A stretch of DNA of 64,000 nt from Bacteroidales bacterium UBA4179 (GTDB taxonomy: Bacteria; Bacteroidota; Bacteroidia; Bacteroidales; Dysgonomonadaceae). Where the stretch lies: the NCBI GenBank assembly GCA_002381125.1, contig DFUT01000030.1:1-64000 (forward strand), in the 5' to 3' direction. Both the position numbers and the translations under genes were made by a program. The notes under the pieces were generated by a model. The model ran no database searches and had not been told where the DNA came from. It saw only the letters and a program-made list of their open reading frames with translations. This document shows, piece by piece, positions 46,573-56,399 of the stretch; within the stretch, counting starts at the first letter, position 1; every line of letters begins with the position of its first letter.

Positions 46573-48000
46573 CTATTGAATAGCCGATTTTGCTCTTTTT
46601 TCGTCGAGTTGTTCGATAATTTGTGTCACTTTTTCGTCGGAAAGCGGATAAAATAACATACCTATAAATGCCAACAAACAGCAAAATGCGGGAAAAAGAC
46701 TTATCATAAGTCGCTCACCGAAAATGGTTTCTGCGGTCTGTTGTGCAACCTGCGGATTGTAATTGAAGATTGCTAAAATCCAACCGCTTAAAGCTGCTCC
46801 CAACGCCCACCCCAATTTTTGAGACATAGAAGAAGACGAGAAAATCAATCCGGTTGCACGTCGCCCCGTAGTCAGTTCCTGATGATCGACAATATCGGCA
46901 AACATTGACCAGAGCAGTGGCAGTACATAACCGGCGAAAATAGAAGTAAAGAATTGAAGAATGAGAATCAGCGTAACATTATTTGAAACAAAATAAAAGC
47001 CTGTACTCAAAATTCCTGCCATAAGAATGGAAATCATATACGTCCTTTTTTTACCGTATTTTGCCGATATGGTAGGTGCTGCCATTACTCCAATCAGATT
47101 GGCAGCCTGACCGACAAGGAAATAAATGGTTGTCATATCCCATCCGGTGCCTTCCATTTTATAATTTACCTGAACATAATCGCGAAAATAGTAAATTGCC
47201 ACGCTGTCGCGTATGGCATTGAAAAGCAAAGCGGCTAATCCTGTTCCGATTAAAATCCACCAGGGGGTGTTGTGAAAAAGATTCTTCAAATCCTGTTTGA
47301 CGGAAACATTTTCTTCAGTTTCGATTTGCGTTACACGTTCTTTAGTCCAACTAAAACACAGTAAAAACAAAACAACACAAACAATTCCGATTGTTCCAAC
47401 GCCTAAAACCCAACCGATAGGGGCAGTACTAATTGAATTTTCTGCTGTTTTTACAATGGTTTCTCCTCCAAAACGTCCTGCATAAAAATCAACCAACGGT
47501 TGCAATAGCATGAAAGTTACAAAACTGCCGATAAATGCAAACGACATACGGTAGGATGAAAGTGCGTTGCGTTCGATCGGATTTGAAGTAATGGATCCCA
47601 ACAATGAAGCATAAGGCACATTAATCAGCGAATACACAATCATCATCAGCGAATATGTAACGTAGGCGTAAATAAGTTTTCCGGTTTGGCCGAAATCGGG
47701 AGTGTAAAAAGTTATGACGCCCATCACGGCAAAGGGAATGGCAAACCAAAGAAGGTATGGGCGATATTTTCCCCAACGGGTTTTGGTGCGGTCGCTCATT
47801 ATACCCACGAATACATCGAAAAAAGAATCCCACAAACGTGCCACAAGAAACATTGTTCCGGCAGCTGCAGCGGTTATTCCAAAGACATCAGTGTAGAAAA
47901 ACAATGAATACATCCCAAAGATCTTCCAAAACATGGAAGAGGCTGCATCACCAAAACCATAACCAATCTTTTCCCTTAACCCGATTTTTTCTGTAGTCAT
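46573..48000 (-). CDS. GPH-family sugar:cation symporter
   Basis: The 475-residue protein has about 12 membrane segments and the glycoside-pentoside-hexuronide symporter signatures: KIGYGFGDAASSMFWKIFGM at the start, LWDSFFDVFVGIMSDRTKTRWGKYRPYLLW, and the central motif GKKRTYMISILMAG. It should bring disaccharides such as mannobiose across the inner membrane with Na+ or H+. It lies between GH5 and the epimerase, in line with that role. Confidence 0.92.
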   Translation of the reverse strand: MTTEKIGLREKIGYGFGDAASSMFWKIFGMYSLFFYTDVFGITAAAAGTMFLVARLWDSFFDVFVGIMSDRTKTRWGKYRPYLLWFAIPFAVMGVITFYTPDFGQTGKLIYAYVTYSLMMIVYSLINVPYASLLGSITSNPIERNALSSYRMSFAFIGSFVTFMLLQPLVDFYAGRFGGETIVKTAENSISTAPIGWVLGVGTIGIVCVVLFLLCFSWTKERVTQIETEENVSVKQDLKNLFHNTPWWILIGTGLAALLFNAIRDSVAIYYFRDYVQVNYKMEGTGWDMTTIYFLVGQAANLIGVMAAPTISAKYGKKRTYMISILMAGILSTGFYFVSNNVTLILILQFFTSIFAGYVLPLLWSMFADIVDHQELTTGRRATGLIFSSSSMSQKLGWALGAALSGWILAIFNYNPQVAQQTAETIFGERLMISLFPAFCCLLAFIGMLFYPLSDEKVTQIIEQLDEKRAKSAIQ

Positions 48001-48051
48001 TCTTTTGTTTAATGCTAAAAAAATAAATCAATAATAATTGTTTTTGTTACT

Positions 48052-49113
48052 CTAATTTACACTTTGTACAGTAGGCATAGCATCTTTTATAAGAGCATTG
48101 ACCAATTGAGTTCGATATGTTTTTGTTTGCGGGTCGTAAATACCAAATCCGGAATTCCATTCCCAGTATGCCCAACTAAATCCTTGCTGTTCGAACCATC
48201 GGGAAAGGAAACGTGTCCATTTTACTCGCGAATCCATATCGGCTTTTGAATAAGCTCCAAACTCACCGATATGTATGGGAATATTTTTTGATTTTGACAA
48301 AGCAATGGCTGCTTGAAATTCATTCATTACCGCTTGCCGTTCAGCTTGCGTGTCGTTCCATTTTGTCCCCAGCCAGGCATCGGAATCTTCTACCCATTCA
48401 GCTCCCTGATGCGTGAACTGAAAAGGATTGTAGTAATGTATGGTGAGAATCAAATGATTATCATTGGGAACAATGGTAAGCGACTTCAATGCTGAAGTGC
48501 CGCCCCATTCAGCAACACCCAGCAGTACACAACGTTGCGGATTTGTTTCTCGAATTACTCTCAGTGCATCCCTGTAATAGTCGTTCCAAAGACCCGCGGT
48601 AAGTTTATCGTGTGGTTCATTTAATATTTCAAACACTAAACTGTCGGGATAATCTTTAAAATATTCTGAAATCTGTTTCCATTGCGACAAGAAGCGAGCT
48701 TTTTGTCCTTGCGGATCAGCCATTAAATCGTTATGATGGTGCATATTGATAATAATGTGCAATTTATTGTTCAAAGCAGCATCTACAACCGATTTTACAG
48801 TTTTGAAAAATTCGGGATCAATGGTATATGGCGAAGTGCTCATGCTGCGGTCGTCTCTTTCCCATTTGATGGGTACACGAACATGCGTAAAGCCTAATTC
48901 GGCAATTTTTCTGAAGTCATCGACATCAAAAGGCGATTGCCACGATTGATCGGCTTCAAAAGTATTGCCAATATTTATCCCACGCCCTAACCGCTGATTC
49001 ATTTCATTTGCTGTTGCCCACTGTTTTTCGTGAGAAGACTCCGAATTCGATTTTTGACAACTTGTAATAGAGAAAACAAGTATAAACAATAAGATTAATT
49101 TGCTAGCTTTCAT
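48052..49113 (-). CDS. GH5 endo-glucanase/mannanase lipoprotein (Cel5A-like)
   Basis: The 353-residue protein has a lipoprotein signal (FSITSC, Cys 19) and a GH5 barrel. The acid/base Glu lies in VFEILNEPHDKL and the nucleophile Glu in PIHIGEFGAYSKAD. The stretch HYYNPFQFTHQGAEWV is strongly like Thermotoga maritima Cel5A (subfamily GH5_25 by recollection), which acts on both beta-glucans and mannans. In this locus it probably cuts glucomannan at glucosyl sites. Surface or periplasmic anchoring cannot be decided. Confidence 0.9.
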   Translation of the reverse strand: MKASKLILLFILVFSITSCQKSNSESSHEKQWATANEMNQRLGRGINIGNTFEADQSWQSPFDVDDFRKIAELGFTHVRVPIKWERDDRSMSTSPYTIDPEFFKTVKSVVDAALNNKLHIIINMHHHNDLMADPQGQKARFLSQWKQISEYFKDYPDSLVFEILNEPHDKLTAGLWNDYYRDALRVIRETNPQRCVLLGVAEWGGTSALKSLTIVPNDNHLILTIHYYNPFQFTHQGAEWVEDSDAWLGTKWNDTQAERQAVMNEFQAAIALSKSKNIPIHIGEFGAYSKADMDSRVKWTRFLSRWFEQQGFSWAYWEWNSGFGIYDPQTKTYRTQLVNALIKDAMPTVQSVN

Positions 49114-49198
49114 TGTATTGAATATATTACGATATTAGAAGAATAGTGTCGCAAGTTTTTCTGCTATATCTGGCACTAAATTAAGCAAAACTATTCGA

Positions 49199-50380
49199 TT
49201 AATAACTGATTGATTTGTTTTTGAGAATTAAATCTTTAATTTTTAATACAGAAACATACGAATAAAATCCGTCAGAAGGCGTGTTAAGACAATAATCCAC
49301 GAGCCTGTCGATGGTGGAAGTTGCCACATGCATCCGCGTATCGGACGATGCATAATAAATGAAAACTTTACCATCGTCATCGGCTATCCAGCCATTACTG
49401 AACACAACGTTTGAAACGTCACCAACTCTTTCTTCTCCTTCGGGGGCGAGAAAATACCCGGCCGGTGAAGCAATCAACTCCGATGGATCGTCCAACGATG
49501 TCATGTATAAATACAAAACATAACGCAAGCCGGCTGCACAACCTCTCACCCCATGAGCTAAGTGCAGCCATCCTTTAGGAGTTTTGATGGGTGCAGGTCC
49601 TTCGCCATTTTTCATCTCCTTGATGGTATGATAATAACGCTGATCGATTGTTTTTTCATATGTTACGATAGCATTTTCAATGTCGTCAATCAAAGCCCAT
49701 CCAATTCCACCTCCTGTACCCGCTTCAATAAAACTATCCTGAGGTCGGGTGTAAAATGCATATTTCCCATTGACAAATTCGGGATGCAATACAACATTTC
49801 GTTGCTGACTTTTTGACTTTAGGTCGGGGAGACGTTCCCACTTCTTCAAATCCTTGGTACGAGCAATTCCCGCACTTGCAACAGCCGAAGACAAATCGGG
49901 ATTACTTTTGTCTTTTCTTTCTGCACAAAAAATGCCATAGATCCAACCATCTTCGTGTGCTGTCAACCTCATATCGTAAACATTGGTTGCGGGATCATCG
50001 TTTTCGGGCATAGTAATCGGTTCTTCCCAAAATCGAAAATTATCAATTCCGTTGGGACTTTCGGCAACGGCAAAAAACGATTTTCTGTCCACACCTTCTA
50101 CCCTTGCTACCAACAGATATTTATTATGCCATTTAATGGCACCGGAATTCATTACAGCATTCATCCCAATTCTTTCCATCAGGAATGGGTTGGTCTTTTC
50201 ATTCAAATCGTATCGCCACGAAACAGGGACATGAGCCGCGGTGAGAATGGGATTTTTATAACGCTGAAACCATCCGTTGCTTTGGTCGACAGGAAAATTT
50301 TTTGTGATAATCAATCTTTCCTGATTTTCAAACAATCTTTTCACTTGTTCTTGAAATGGGTTCATAACTTTTTGCTTCAA
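49199..50380 (-). CDS. GH130 4-O-beta-mannosylglucose phosphorylase
   Basis: The 393-residue cytoplasmic enzyme belongs to GH130, with closest fit to subfamily 1 mannosylglucose phosphorylase. It splits mannosyl-beta-1,4-glucose with phosphate into mannose 1-phosphate and glucose. Family blocks are KNPILTAAHVPVSWRYDL, ERIGMNAVMNSGAIKW and NVYDMRLTAHEDGW, where Asp136 sits at the general-acid position. No signal peptide. It starts one base after... the GH26 stop lies one base downstream of its start region on the shared strand, so translation is closely coupled with the upstream GH26 gene. Confidence 0.9.
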   Translation of the reverse strand: MKQKVMNPFQEQVKRLFENQERLIITKNFPVDQSNGWFQRYKNPILTAAHVPVSWRYDLNEKTNPFLMERIGMNAVMNSGAIKWHNKYLLVARVEGVDRKSFFAVAESPNGIDNFRFWEEPITMPENDDPATNVYDMRLTAHEDGWIYGIFCAERKDKSNPDLSSAVASAGIARTKDLKKWERLPDLKSKSQQRNVVLHPEFVNGKYAFYTRPQDSFIEAGTGGGIGWALIDDIENAIVTYEKTIDQRYYHTIKEMKNGEGPAPIKTPKGWLHLAHGVRGCAAGLRYVLYLYMTSLDDPSELIASPAGYFLAPEGEERVGDVSNVVFSNGWIADDDGKVFIYYASSDTRMHVATSTIDRLVDYCLNTPSDGFYSYVSVLKIKDLILKNKSISY

Positions 50381-50381
50381 T

Positions 50382-51518
50382 TCATTTGTATAAATTCGGA
50401 ATATCTTTACAAAAAAACGTTTTGGGATAATGATAAAACTTTATAAAATCAGCTGCAGATTTTTGACCGGGATAAGGCGCATAATAATGATTTTCTCTTT
50501 CTCTTGCGTTACGCCAAACCATTACGTAGCTTATTGGATATTTATCAACAATTGGCAGCAAAACACTAGTCCACCAATTAGCAATGGGAATGGCTTCCAG
50601 TCCGGTTTCGGTCAAAGCAATGGGTTTATTTCGCTTTTTCCCTTCGTTGGTCATAAATGAAAGAATGGCATTTAACGAATTTTGAAACGATTCGATTCCG
50701 GCTTCATTGTCGCGGTGATAACCATCGAGTCCCAAAATATCGACATATTCGTCGCCCGGATAACGTTCCATATAAATCTGTCCGGGCCCTTGAATATCGG
50801 GCGAATAGGCATAAAGCAAATTATTCACTCCATTTTCTTGCATAAATTCGACTGCCATCTTCCAAAGTTGCTTATATTCCTCGGGCGCACAAAGGTCTTT
50901 TCCCCACCAAAACCAACTTCCGGTATGTTCGTGCCACGGACGGAATACGATCGGTATTTTTATTCCCTCTTCCGTTTTAAGCGAATTAAAAAAATCGGCA
51001 GCATGCTGTAGCCATCCTAAAAATTTTTCATGATTCTTCCCACCAGGTAAAATAGAAGATACCACACCTTCCGTCTTTATATCCCACGAATCACCATCAG
51101 TAAAAGGATTGTTCATATGCCAACTTATTGTTATCATTCCTCCACGATTATATTGATGGATGATCTCTTGACGAATTTTTTCGAAAGATACGTTATCGAT
51201 ATTTTTTTCTGCTTTCAACTCGATTTTCCCTAAATCGAATCCGATCACAGCAGGATAATCACCGATTACACTTTTCACGTCAGAACGTCCTTCATCGCCT
51301 TCCCAGCCAATTCCGTATAGTGGATCGTCCTGATGACCAAACATAAATCCTTTTTGGGAAATTATTTTAAGATTTTTGAGAAGATTTTGAGTTTCGGGGG
51401 TTAATGTTTTTATTCTCTTATTCTGATTGTTGTTCGTTATACATGATTGTTGAGAAAAAGCTTTTATACAAATTAAAGACAACACAATGACAACTATTTG
51501 AAAGCGATATTTTTTCAT
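50382..51518 (-). CDS. GH26 beta-mannanase
   Basis: The 378-residue protein has a signal peptide (VVIVLSLICIKAFS) and a GH26 barrel. The acid/base Glu lies in FRPWHEHTGSWFWWG and the nucleophile Glu in IALTETGLEAIP; WHMNNPFTDGDSWD is a typical substrate-site block. It should release mannobiose or short mannan oligosaccharides. It lies nine bases after the other GH26 gene and one base before the GH130 gene. Confidence 0.93.
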   Translation of the reverse strand: MKKYRFQIVVIVLSLICIKAFSQQSCITNNNQNKRIKTLTPETQNLLKNLKIISQKGFMFGHQDDPLYGIGWEGDEGRSDVKSVIGDYPAVIGFDLGKIELKAEKNIDNVSFEKIRQEIIHQYNRGGMITISWHMNNPFTDGDSWDIKTEGVVSSILPGGKNHEKFLGWLQHAADFFNSLKTEEGIKIPIVFRPWHEHTGSWFWWGKDLCAPEEYKQLWKMAVEFMQENGVNNLLYAYSPDIQGPGQIYMERYPGDEYVDILGLDGYHRDNEAGIESFQNSLNAILSFMTNEGKKRNKPIALTETGLEAIPIANWWTSVLLPIVDKYPISYVMVWRNARERENHYYAPYPGQKSAADFIKFYHYPKTFFCKDIPNLYK

Positions 51519-51527
51519 ATTTGCAAA

Positions 51528-52865
51528 TTATTTTAAGTCAGGCATTTCATCACGAGTTATTACGTGAGAATTATTCATTACCGTTCGCCAATAGGCAGCG
51601 CCATTTTGAGAATCATCTCTTGTATAACTGCCATACCAAGGCATGAACCAAAGCCAGGTATCACCTTTTTCAAACATCAAATTCGGATCAGGAATTCCAC
51701 CACATTCAGTAAGTGCGATCATTTTTCTGCTTGAGACGAGAGCTTTAACTTTATTGAATTCCATCAATTGCGAATCGTGAATATTGGTTTTTGGATATAA
51801 ATCTCGTCCCACGATATCCACATATTCGTCACCGGGATACCAATCAGGGTCATTCCCTTCTGAAGTCCACACCCAAATCAAATTATCCAGATGATGATAA
51901 TTAGTCATTCTCTCGAACATGAGTTTCCAAAGCGATTTGAATGGTGCGACTCCTTTTGCTCCCCACCAAAACCATCCGCCGGCAGCTTCATGTAAGGGTC
52001 GCCAAATTACAGGAATGCCTTTTAATTTCATACTATTAAGATAACCAGAGATGATATCAATATCTTTTACCATTAACCGATATTCTTCAGAATTTTCGTC
52101 CAAAATTTTACTGACATCGAAAAGCGTTTGATCGGATTTACTCCCGTAATAGAATGCATATTGACCTGAAATACCACTGTTTGCCGGCACATTCCAATGC
52201 CACATGACTGCTACCAATCCATTTGATCGCCACCAATTTTCAACAACTGACATATTACTATAATCAATCCAATTTGAAGGTGAAAAAACATGATGTATAA
52301 AGTCGAAACAATTCAATGCTGGATATTTCCCTGTTTGAGCATAAACCCAATCGGCTTCATCCGTGTTCCAGTTGACGTTTGCCATTGTACCCGAAATGGT
52401 TTTCATTCCGTAAGTTTGCTTTAAAAAATCCATGATTTTTTGTGCTTCAGGAGAAAAAATTCTTGCAGGCGGAGTATAAGTAGTAAAAGCCAACTTAATT
52501 TCTGTTGGAATAAATACTCCTGTCGGGCCTTTTATGGTATTTGGAGGAATAATCAGTGTATATAAAGTTCCCGGCTCCAAATCAGAAGGCAAAATAACTT
52601 TTAAGTCTTTTTGAATGCCGGGTCTTACATCATTTAAAGCAATGCCGTTCAACGTTATTTCGTATCCACTTTTCAGCGTAACATTTTCATTGAAAATCAG
52701 AACAATTTCTTTTGTATAGATTGAGACATCCGCTTCACCATTTGCAGGCATGGACGAAACTAATTCTAGAGTAAGTATTTCAAGAATACCATCATCTGAT
52801 TTTTTGCAGGAATAAAAAAACATTAATAATAAGCAGAGAAACAGAATAGCAGATTTATAATTCAT
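51528..52865 (-). CDS. GH26 beta-mannanase lipoprotein with Ig-like domain
   Basis: This protein of about 445 residues starts at ATG 52865 (MNYKSAILFLCLLLMFFYSC, lipobox Cys 20). The frame is open upstream to 52943, but that would begin inside a terminator-like hairpin. After the lipobox comes a Big_5/SbsA-type Ig-like domain (SSMPANGEADVSIYTKEIVL, to about residue 125) and then a GH26 barrel with acid/base Glu in WRPLHEAAGGWFWWG and nucleophile Glu in IALTECGGIPDP. It is the likely cell-surface endo-mannanase of the locus. Confidence 0.9.
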   Translation of the reverse strand: MNYKSAILFLCLLLMFFYSCKKSDDGILEILTLELVSSMPANGEADVSIYTKEIVLIFNENVTLKSGYEITLNGIALNDVRPGIQKDLKVILPSDLEPGTLYTLIIPPNTIKGPTGVFIPTEIKLAFTTYTPPARIFSPEAQKIMDFLKQTYGMKTISGTMANVNWNTDEADWVYAQTGKYPALNCFDFIHHVFSPSNWIDYSNMSVVENWWRSNGLVAVMWHWNVPANSGISGQYAFYYGSKSDQTLFDVSKILDENSEEYRLMVKDIDIISGYLNSMKLKGIPVIWRPLHEAAGGWFWWGAKGVAPFKSLWKLMFERMTNYHHLDNLIWVWTSEGNDPDWYPGDEYVDIVGRDLYPKTNIHDSQLMEFNKVKALVSSRKMIALTECGGIPDPNLMFEKGDTWLWFMPWYGSYTRDDSQNGAAYWRTVMNNSHVITRDEMPDLK

Positions 52866-52925
52866 GAGAGCACAAATTTCGACTGGTGCAATATTCCACG
52901 CTAAATAAAATATCAGAAAAACAAT

Positions 52926-52980
52926 AAAAAAAGAGGATGTCATAAAAATGAATATCTATTAATTTTTTCAGACATCCTCT
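52926..52980 (-). terminator. Intra-locus hairpin with T-tract after the SGBP genes
   Basis: AGAGGATGTC (52932-52941) is perfectly complementary to GACATCCTCT (52971-52980), with a 29-base loop. On the minus strand the stem is followed by seven T. It sits 16 bases after the 706-residue binding-protein gene and 60 bases before the GH26 gene, so it probably reduces read-through or stabilises upstream mRNA ends. Confidence 0.75.
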
Positions 52981-52996
52981 ACAGCAATCAATTTTT

Positions 52997-55117
52997 TTAC
53001 TTTATTTTTTCAAAACGAACATTATCAATGCACATATTCACATATCCTGCTTCTCCTGCAGTAGCCAGACCAAAATCCTTTGTAATGTTTTGAACGTTTG
53101 GTAAAATGTTTGTTCCGTATCCGTTATCATCTTTGAAATCCGTTAAAGGAATAGTTACTGTGTACCAGCCACCTCTATTTTCCATTCCGGGAATGATAGC
53201 CCAGAAATCTCCATCAGTACCGTTCAGCCGAAATTTAAATGGCACCGTTGTTCCACCCAGAACGTTAACATCCATTTTTACGGCCCATTCATCAACTGTT
53301 ACACCAGCAACTTTCAGGTCGTATTGCCCATTTCTCCAAAAGAAATCAACCCAACCTGAGGGCAAATCCTTATTGATACGGAAATAGTTGCCACTCAACG
53401 ATAGAGCAGGATCATTTTCTACTGATCCATAACTTCCCCACCATGAATCTTTCCCATCAAAATCAAAGAATACATAGCTTGGATCAGTTATAGGATCTGT
53501 ACCGCTTATGGTTATCGCTACTGAAACTTCTTTTCCTGCAAAAGTGACCAATTTTAAAGTTACTGCACCTTTTGCGGCATTTTCAGGCACATAAACTTCC
53601 AACAAGGTTGCCGAACGAGTTTCAAATTGGGTTGCTTTCACATTATCTTGGAAAATTACTGATTCAACCAAATTTAATTTTGTTCCTTGAATAACCAGCA
53701 ATTGTCCTGGTTTTGCACTTGCAGGAATGCTGGTTATAACAGGTATATCAGCCTCCGTTACAGTCAGTTCACTTGGAGATAAAATTTCGGTTCCGTTTAC
53801 AGTAACAAACTTTACAATTCCACTTGTTGCATCAGTTGGAACATTAACAATAAATGAGATAGATGAACTTGGTGTAACATTCACGGTTTTAGCAGCAGAC
53901 GGGAATATCACTTTCCTTATCAAATCCAAGTCACTTCCGGTAACGGTCAATTCACTTCCTGCCATTAATGTGCTCGGAGATAAGGCTGTAATTTCGGGCT
54001 TTACATAACTAAATTCAGGCGTATCAATCGTTTTAGTAGAGAAAGTAACAAGCGTTGCCACTTTTGAATTGGCTGTTTCCGGCACTGTTACCAAGATTTC
54101 TGTTTCTGATTTGGCAGTTATTTGCCCCTCTATATCACCAAATTTTATGCTTGCAACCAAATTCAAATCTTCACCTTTAATAGTCAAAGTATTGCCATTT
54201 TTAACTATTGTTGGACTAACAGCAAGATTTGAAGGCATTACGGTAATCAGTTTCTTGTTTCCTTTCACTTCGACACCCGATTTGGTAATCAATTTTAGGG
54301 TATCATCCTGGGCTTCCAATGGTACATTTACTGTAATTTGTGTGGAATCAGCATTTAAAATAACCTCATTTACTATTTTATCTCCACCAAACTTAACGCC
54401 CGCTACCAAGTCCAAATTTGTACCTGTAATATTGATGCTATTTCCCGGTTTCACAGTAACAGGAGAGAATCCTGCGAATGTAGGTAAAATAATATCGATT
54501 ACTTCGTTGGAGTAGATTTCAATAGGTATTTCTTCTCCATTCGACAAAATGATTTTTCCTGTTTGAGCTTCGTCCGGAACCCTTACCTGCAATTGATCTC
54601 TGGACTGAGATATAAAATCTTTTGCTTCCACCTCAACATTGTCAACAAAGATTACTTTTTTAATCAAATTCAGGTAATCCCCTTTTACGGTGAGTATTTG
54701 ACCAGCTCTTAAAGTAGTGGGAGTAACGCTGCTAATGGATATAGGCTCTGAAAAGGTAAGAGAAGTTAATGTTTGAATATCTCCTTGTGGCGTTTTTAAG
54801 GTTACTTTACCCGGACCAGCATTCTGAGGAATGGTAACCTGAATTTCTCTTTCGTTCACCACCTCAATTTCACTAACTTCTACTGTTGTTTCGGGTGTCA
54901 ATCCCTGAAAAACTACAGCTGTAACTTTATCCAAATTGCTACCTATGAACCTGAGTTCACTACCTCTTAAGGCAGGTGACGGACCAAATGCTTTTAAAAC
55001 TATCAAAGAATCTAATTTTTCATCATTATCATTGTCGCATCCGGTATATATGCCTCCACTGACAATTAACGTGAAAATTATCAGCCATGAATACCATTTA
55101 TTTTTATGTGTTTGCAT
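52997..55117 (-). CDS. Multi-IPT/TIG surface glycan-binding lipoprotein
   Basis: The 706-residue protein has a lipoprotein signal (LIVSGGIYTGC) and about six tandem IPT/TIG Ig-like domains of about 80 residues, each with a recurrent opening such as PTTLRAGQILTVKGDYLNLI or PSTLMAGSELTVTGSDLDLI. The C-terminal ~165 residues form a different domain (FFDFDGKDSWWGSYG to CIDNVRF), rich in Trp, resembling the glycan-binding domain of SGBP-B proteins. It is probably a long stalk holding a mannan-binding module at the surface next to SusCD. Confidence 0.87.
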   Translation of the reverse strand: MQTHKNKWYSWLIIFTLIVSGGIYTGCDNDNDEKLDSLIVLKAFGPSPALRGSELRFIGSNLDKVTAVVFQGLTPETTVEVSEIEVVNEREIQVTIPQNAGPGKVTLKTPQGDIQTLTSLTFSEPISISSVTPTTLRAGQILTVKGDYLNLIKKVIFVDNVEVEAKDFISQSRDQLQVRVPDEAQTGKIILSNGEEIPIEIYSNEVIDIILPTFAGFSPVTVKPGNSINITGTNLDLVAGVKFGGDKIVNEVILNADSTQITVNVPLEAQDDTLKLITKSGVEVKGNKKLITVMPSNLAVSPTIVKNGNTLTIKGEDLNLVASIKFGDIEGQITAKSETEILVTVPETANSKVATLVTFSTKTIDTPEFSYVKPEITALSPSTLMAGSELTVTGSDLDLIRKVIFPSAAKTVNVTPSSSISFIVNVPTDATSGIVKFVTVNGTEILSPSELTVTEADIPVITSIPASAKPGQLLVIQGTKLNLVESVIFQDNVKATQFETRSATLLEVYVPENAAKGAVTLKLVTFAGKEVSVAITISGTDPITDPSYVFFDFDGKDSWWGSYGSVENDPALSLSGNYFRINKDLPSGWVDFFWRNGQYDLKVAGVTVDEWAVKMDVNVLGGTTVPFKFRLNGTDGDFWAIIPGMENRGGWYTVTIPLTDFKDDNGYGTNILPNVQNITKDFGLATAGEAGYVNMCIDNVRFEKIK

Positions 55118-55140
55118 ATTTTTTAAGATTTATGGATTAT

Positions 55141-56379
55141 TTATTCAATCGGAACCACCCTAATGTTATCAATACAAATATATGGAGTACAGTCTGTACC
55201 GGTAATTCCTCCGTGATAAACAAAGAAAGTTAAGCCTCCATAATTCCCTACCCCTGCTACTTGAAGCGCTTTCCCCGTATGGTCATATTTGAAGTCTTTG
55301 AGTGGGAAAGATACCGTTATCCATCCATCAGTTTGATAAGATCCGCTTGATTCCCAAGGTCTCCACAAACCCCTCGGCGTTACTCCATCTGCAATATAAC
55401 CATTGGTGTCTTTGGTTGACCAGGGCGTAAAAATCATTTGCAAGGCACAAGCAGACCAAGGTTGAGTCACATTGACCTCAAATTTGAGCTGTGCCTGATC
55501 TACCGGAATGGTAAACAAATCTCCTTCAGGACGACCATTAGCTGTTCCCCACAAATTGAATGAAAAATTATCTTCATCCCACGTGGATAAATCACCTTTC
55601 AGCGTGCCAGAGAAATAGACGTAATTTCCACTTATTCCTTCAGGATTGCTGTTGGCAATTTTTCCTGTGCGCCATCCACCTGATGCATCTTTTGTATCCC
55701 AATCAAGAATAATGCCTCTGTCATCCCTAAACTGAAATTTCGATCGTCCGGTTCCATAAATTGACTTTACGTTAATGTAACCTTTTTGAGAATCATTGGG
55801 AATCTTGAAAACAATTTTAGTCTTTTCGATACTTGTAATTTCCGTAACGGGAATATTACCGGGCATGCTTATGGTTAACGGAACATTCGGATCATCAATA
55901 AAGTAATCTCCATAAAGAATTGCAACATCACCATCATGTGCATATTCACACGAAATGCTTGCAACAACGGGAGCCGGCACAAGTACAGAAAAATCGTAGG
56001 CAATGGTATCGTTATTCTTTGTTACCATGTAAATTTTGTTGGTTACAACTGACGGAATTTCATTCGGAACATTCACAAACAACGTGTTGTACGTGATAAA
56101 ACTTGAATTTAATACTGCTTTTTTATCATTAAACCACATTTCTCTGATGCTGGTAAGATTTTCCCCTATTAATACTATGGTATTATTCATATAAGCCGCT
56201 GCTAACAGCGAATCGGCCGACTCAGGATTTGGAACTCTGACATAGTAAACTTCAGGGACACCATCTGTCATAACATATTTATCCGGATTATCATCACATG
56301 ACTGTGATAAAATTCCAATAAACAAAATTAGGCCACTTATCAGTATTTGGCTGTATCTTTTTTTCTTATTGTTTTTCAT
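55141..56379 (-). CDS. IPT/TIG surface glycan-binding lipoprotein, short form
   Basis: The 412-residue protein has a lipoprotein signal (GILSQSC), two or three IPT/TIG-like domains, and a C-terminal ~190-residue glycan-binding domain ending CIDNIRVVPIE, alike in layout to the end of the 706-residue neighbour. The domain is rich in Trp and Tyr (DWDTKDASGGWRTG, LWRPWESSGSYQTDGW). It lies directly after susD, the usual position of the first SusE/SGBP-type gene. It likely captures the same polysaccharide at closer range. Confidence 0.87.
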   Translation of the reverse strand: MKNNKKKRYSQILISGLILFIGILSQSCDDNPDKYVMTDGVPEVYYVRVPNPESADSLLAAAYMNNTIVLIGENLTSIREMWFNDKKAVLNSSFITYNTLFVNVPNEIPSVVTNKIYMVTKNNDTIAYDFSVLVPAPVVASISCEYAHDGDVAILYGDYFIDDPNVPLTISMPGNIPVTEITSIEKTKIVFKIPNDSQKGYINVKSIYGTGRSKFQFRDDRGIILDWDTKDASGGWRTGKIANSNPEGISGNYVYFSGTLKGDLSTWDEDNFSFNLWGTANGRPEGDLFTIPVDQAQLKFEVNVTQPWSACALQMIFTPWSTKDTNGYIADGVTPRGLWRPWESSGSYQTDGWITVSFPLKDFKYDHTGKALQVAGVGNYGGLTFFVYHGGITGTDCTPYICIDNIRVVPIE

Positions 56380-56399
56380 ATCGATTTTCTCGTTTGAAA

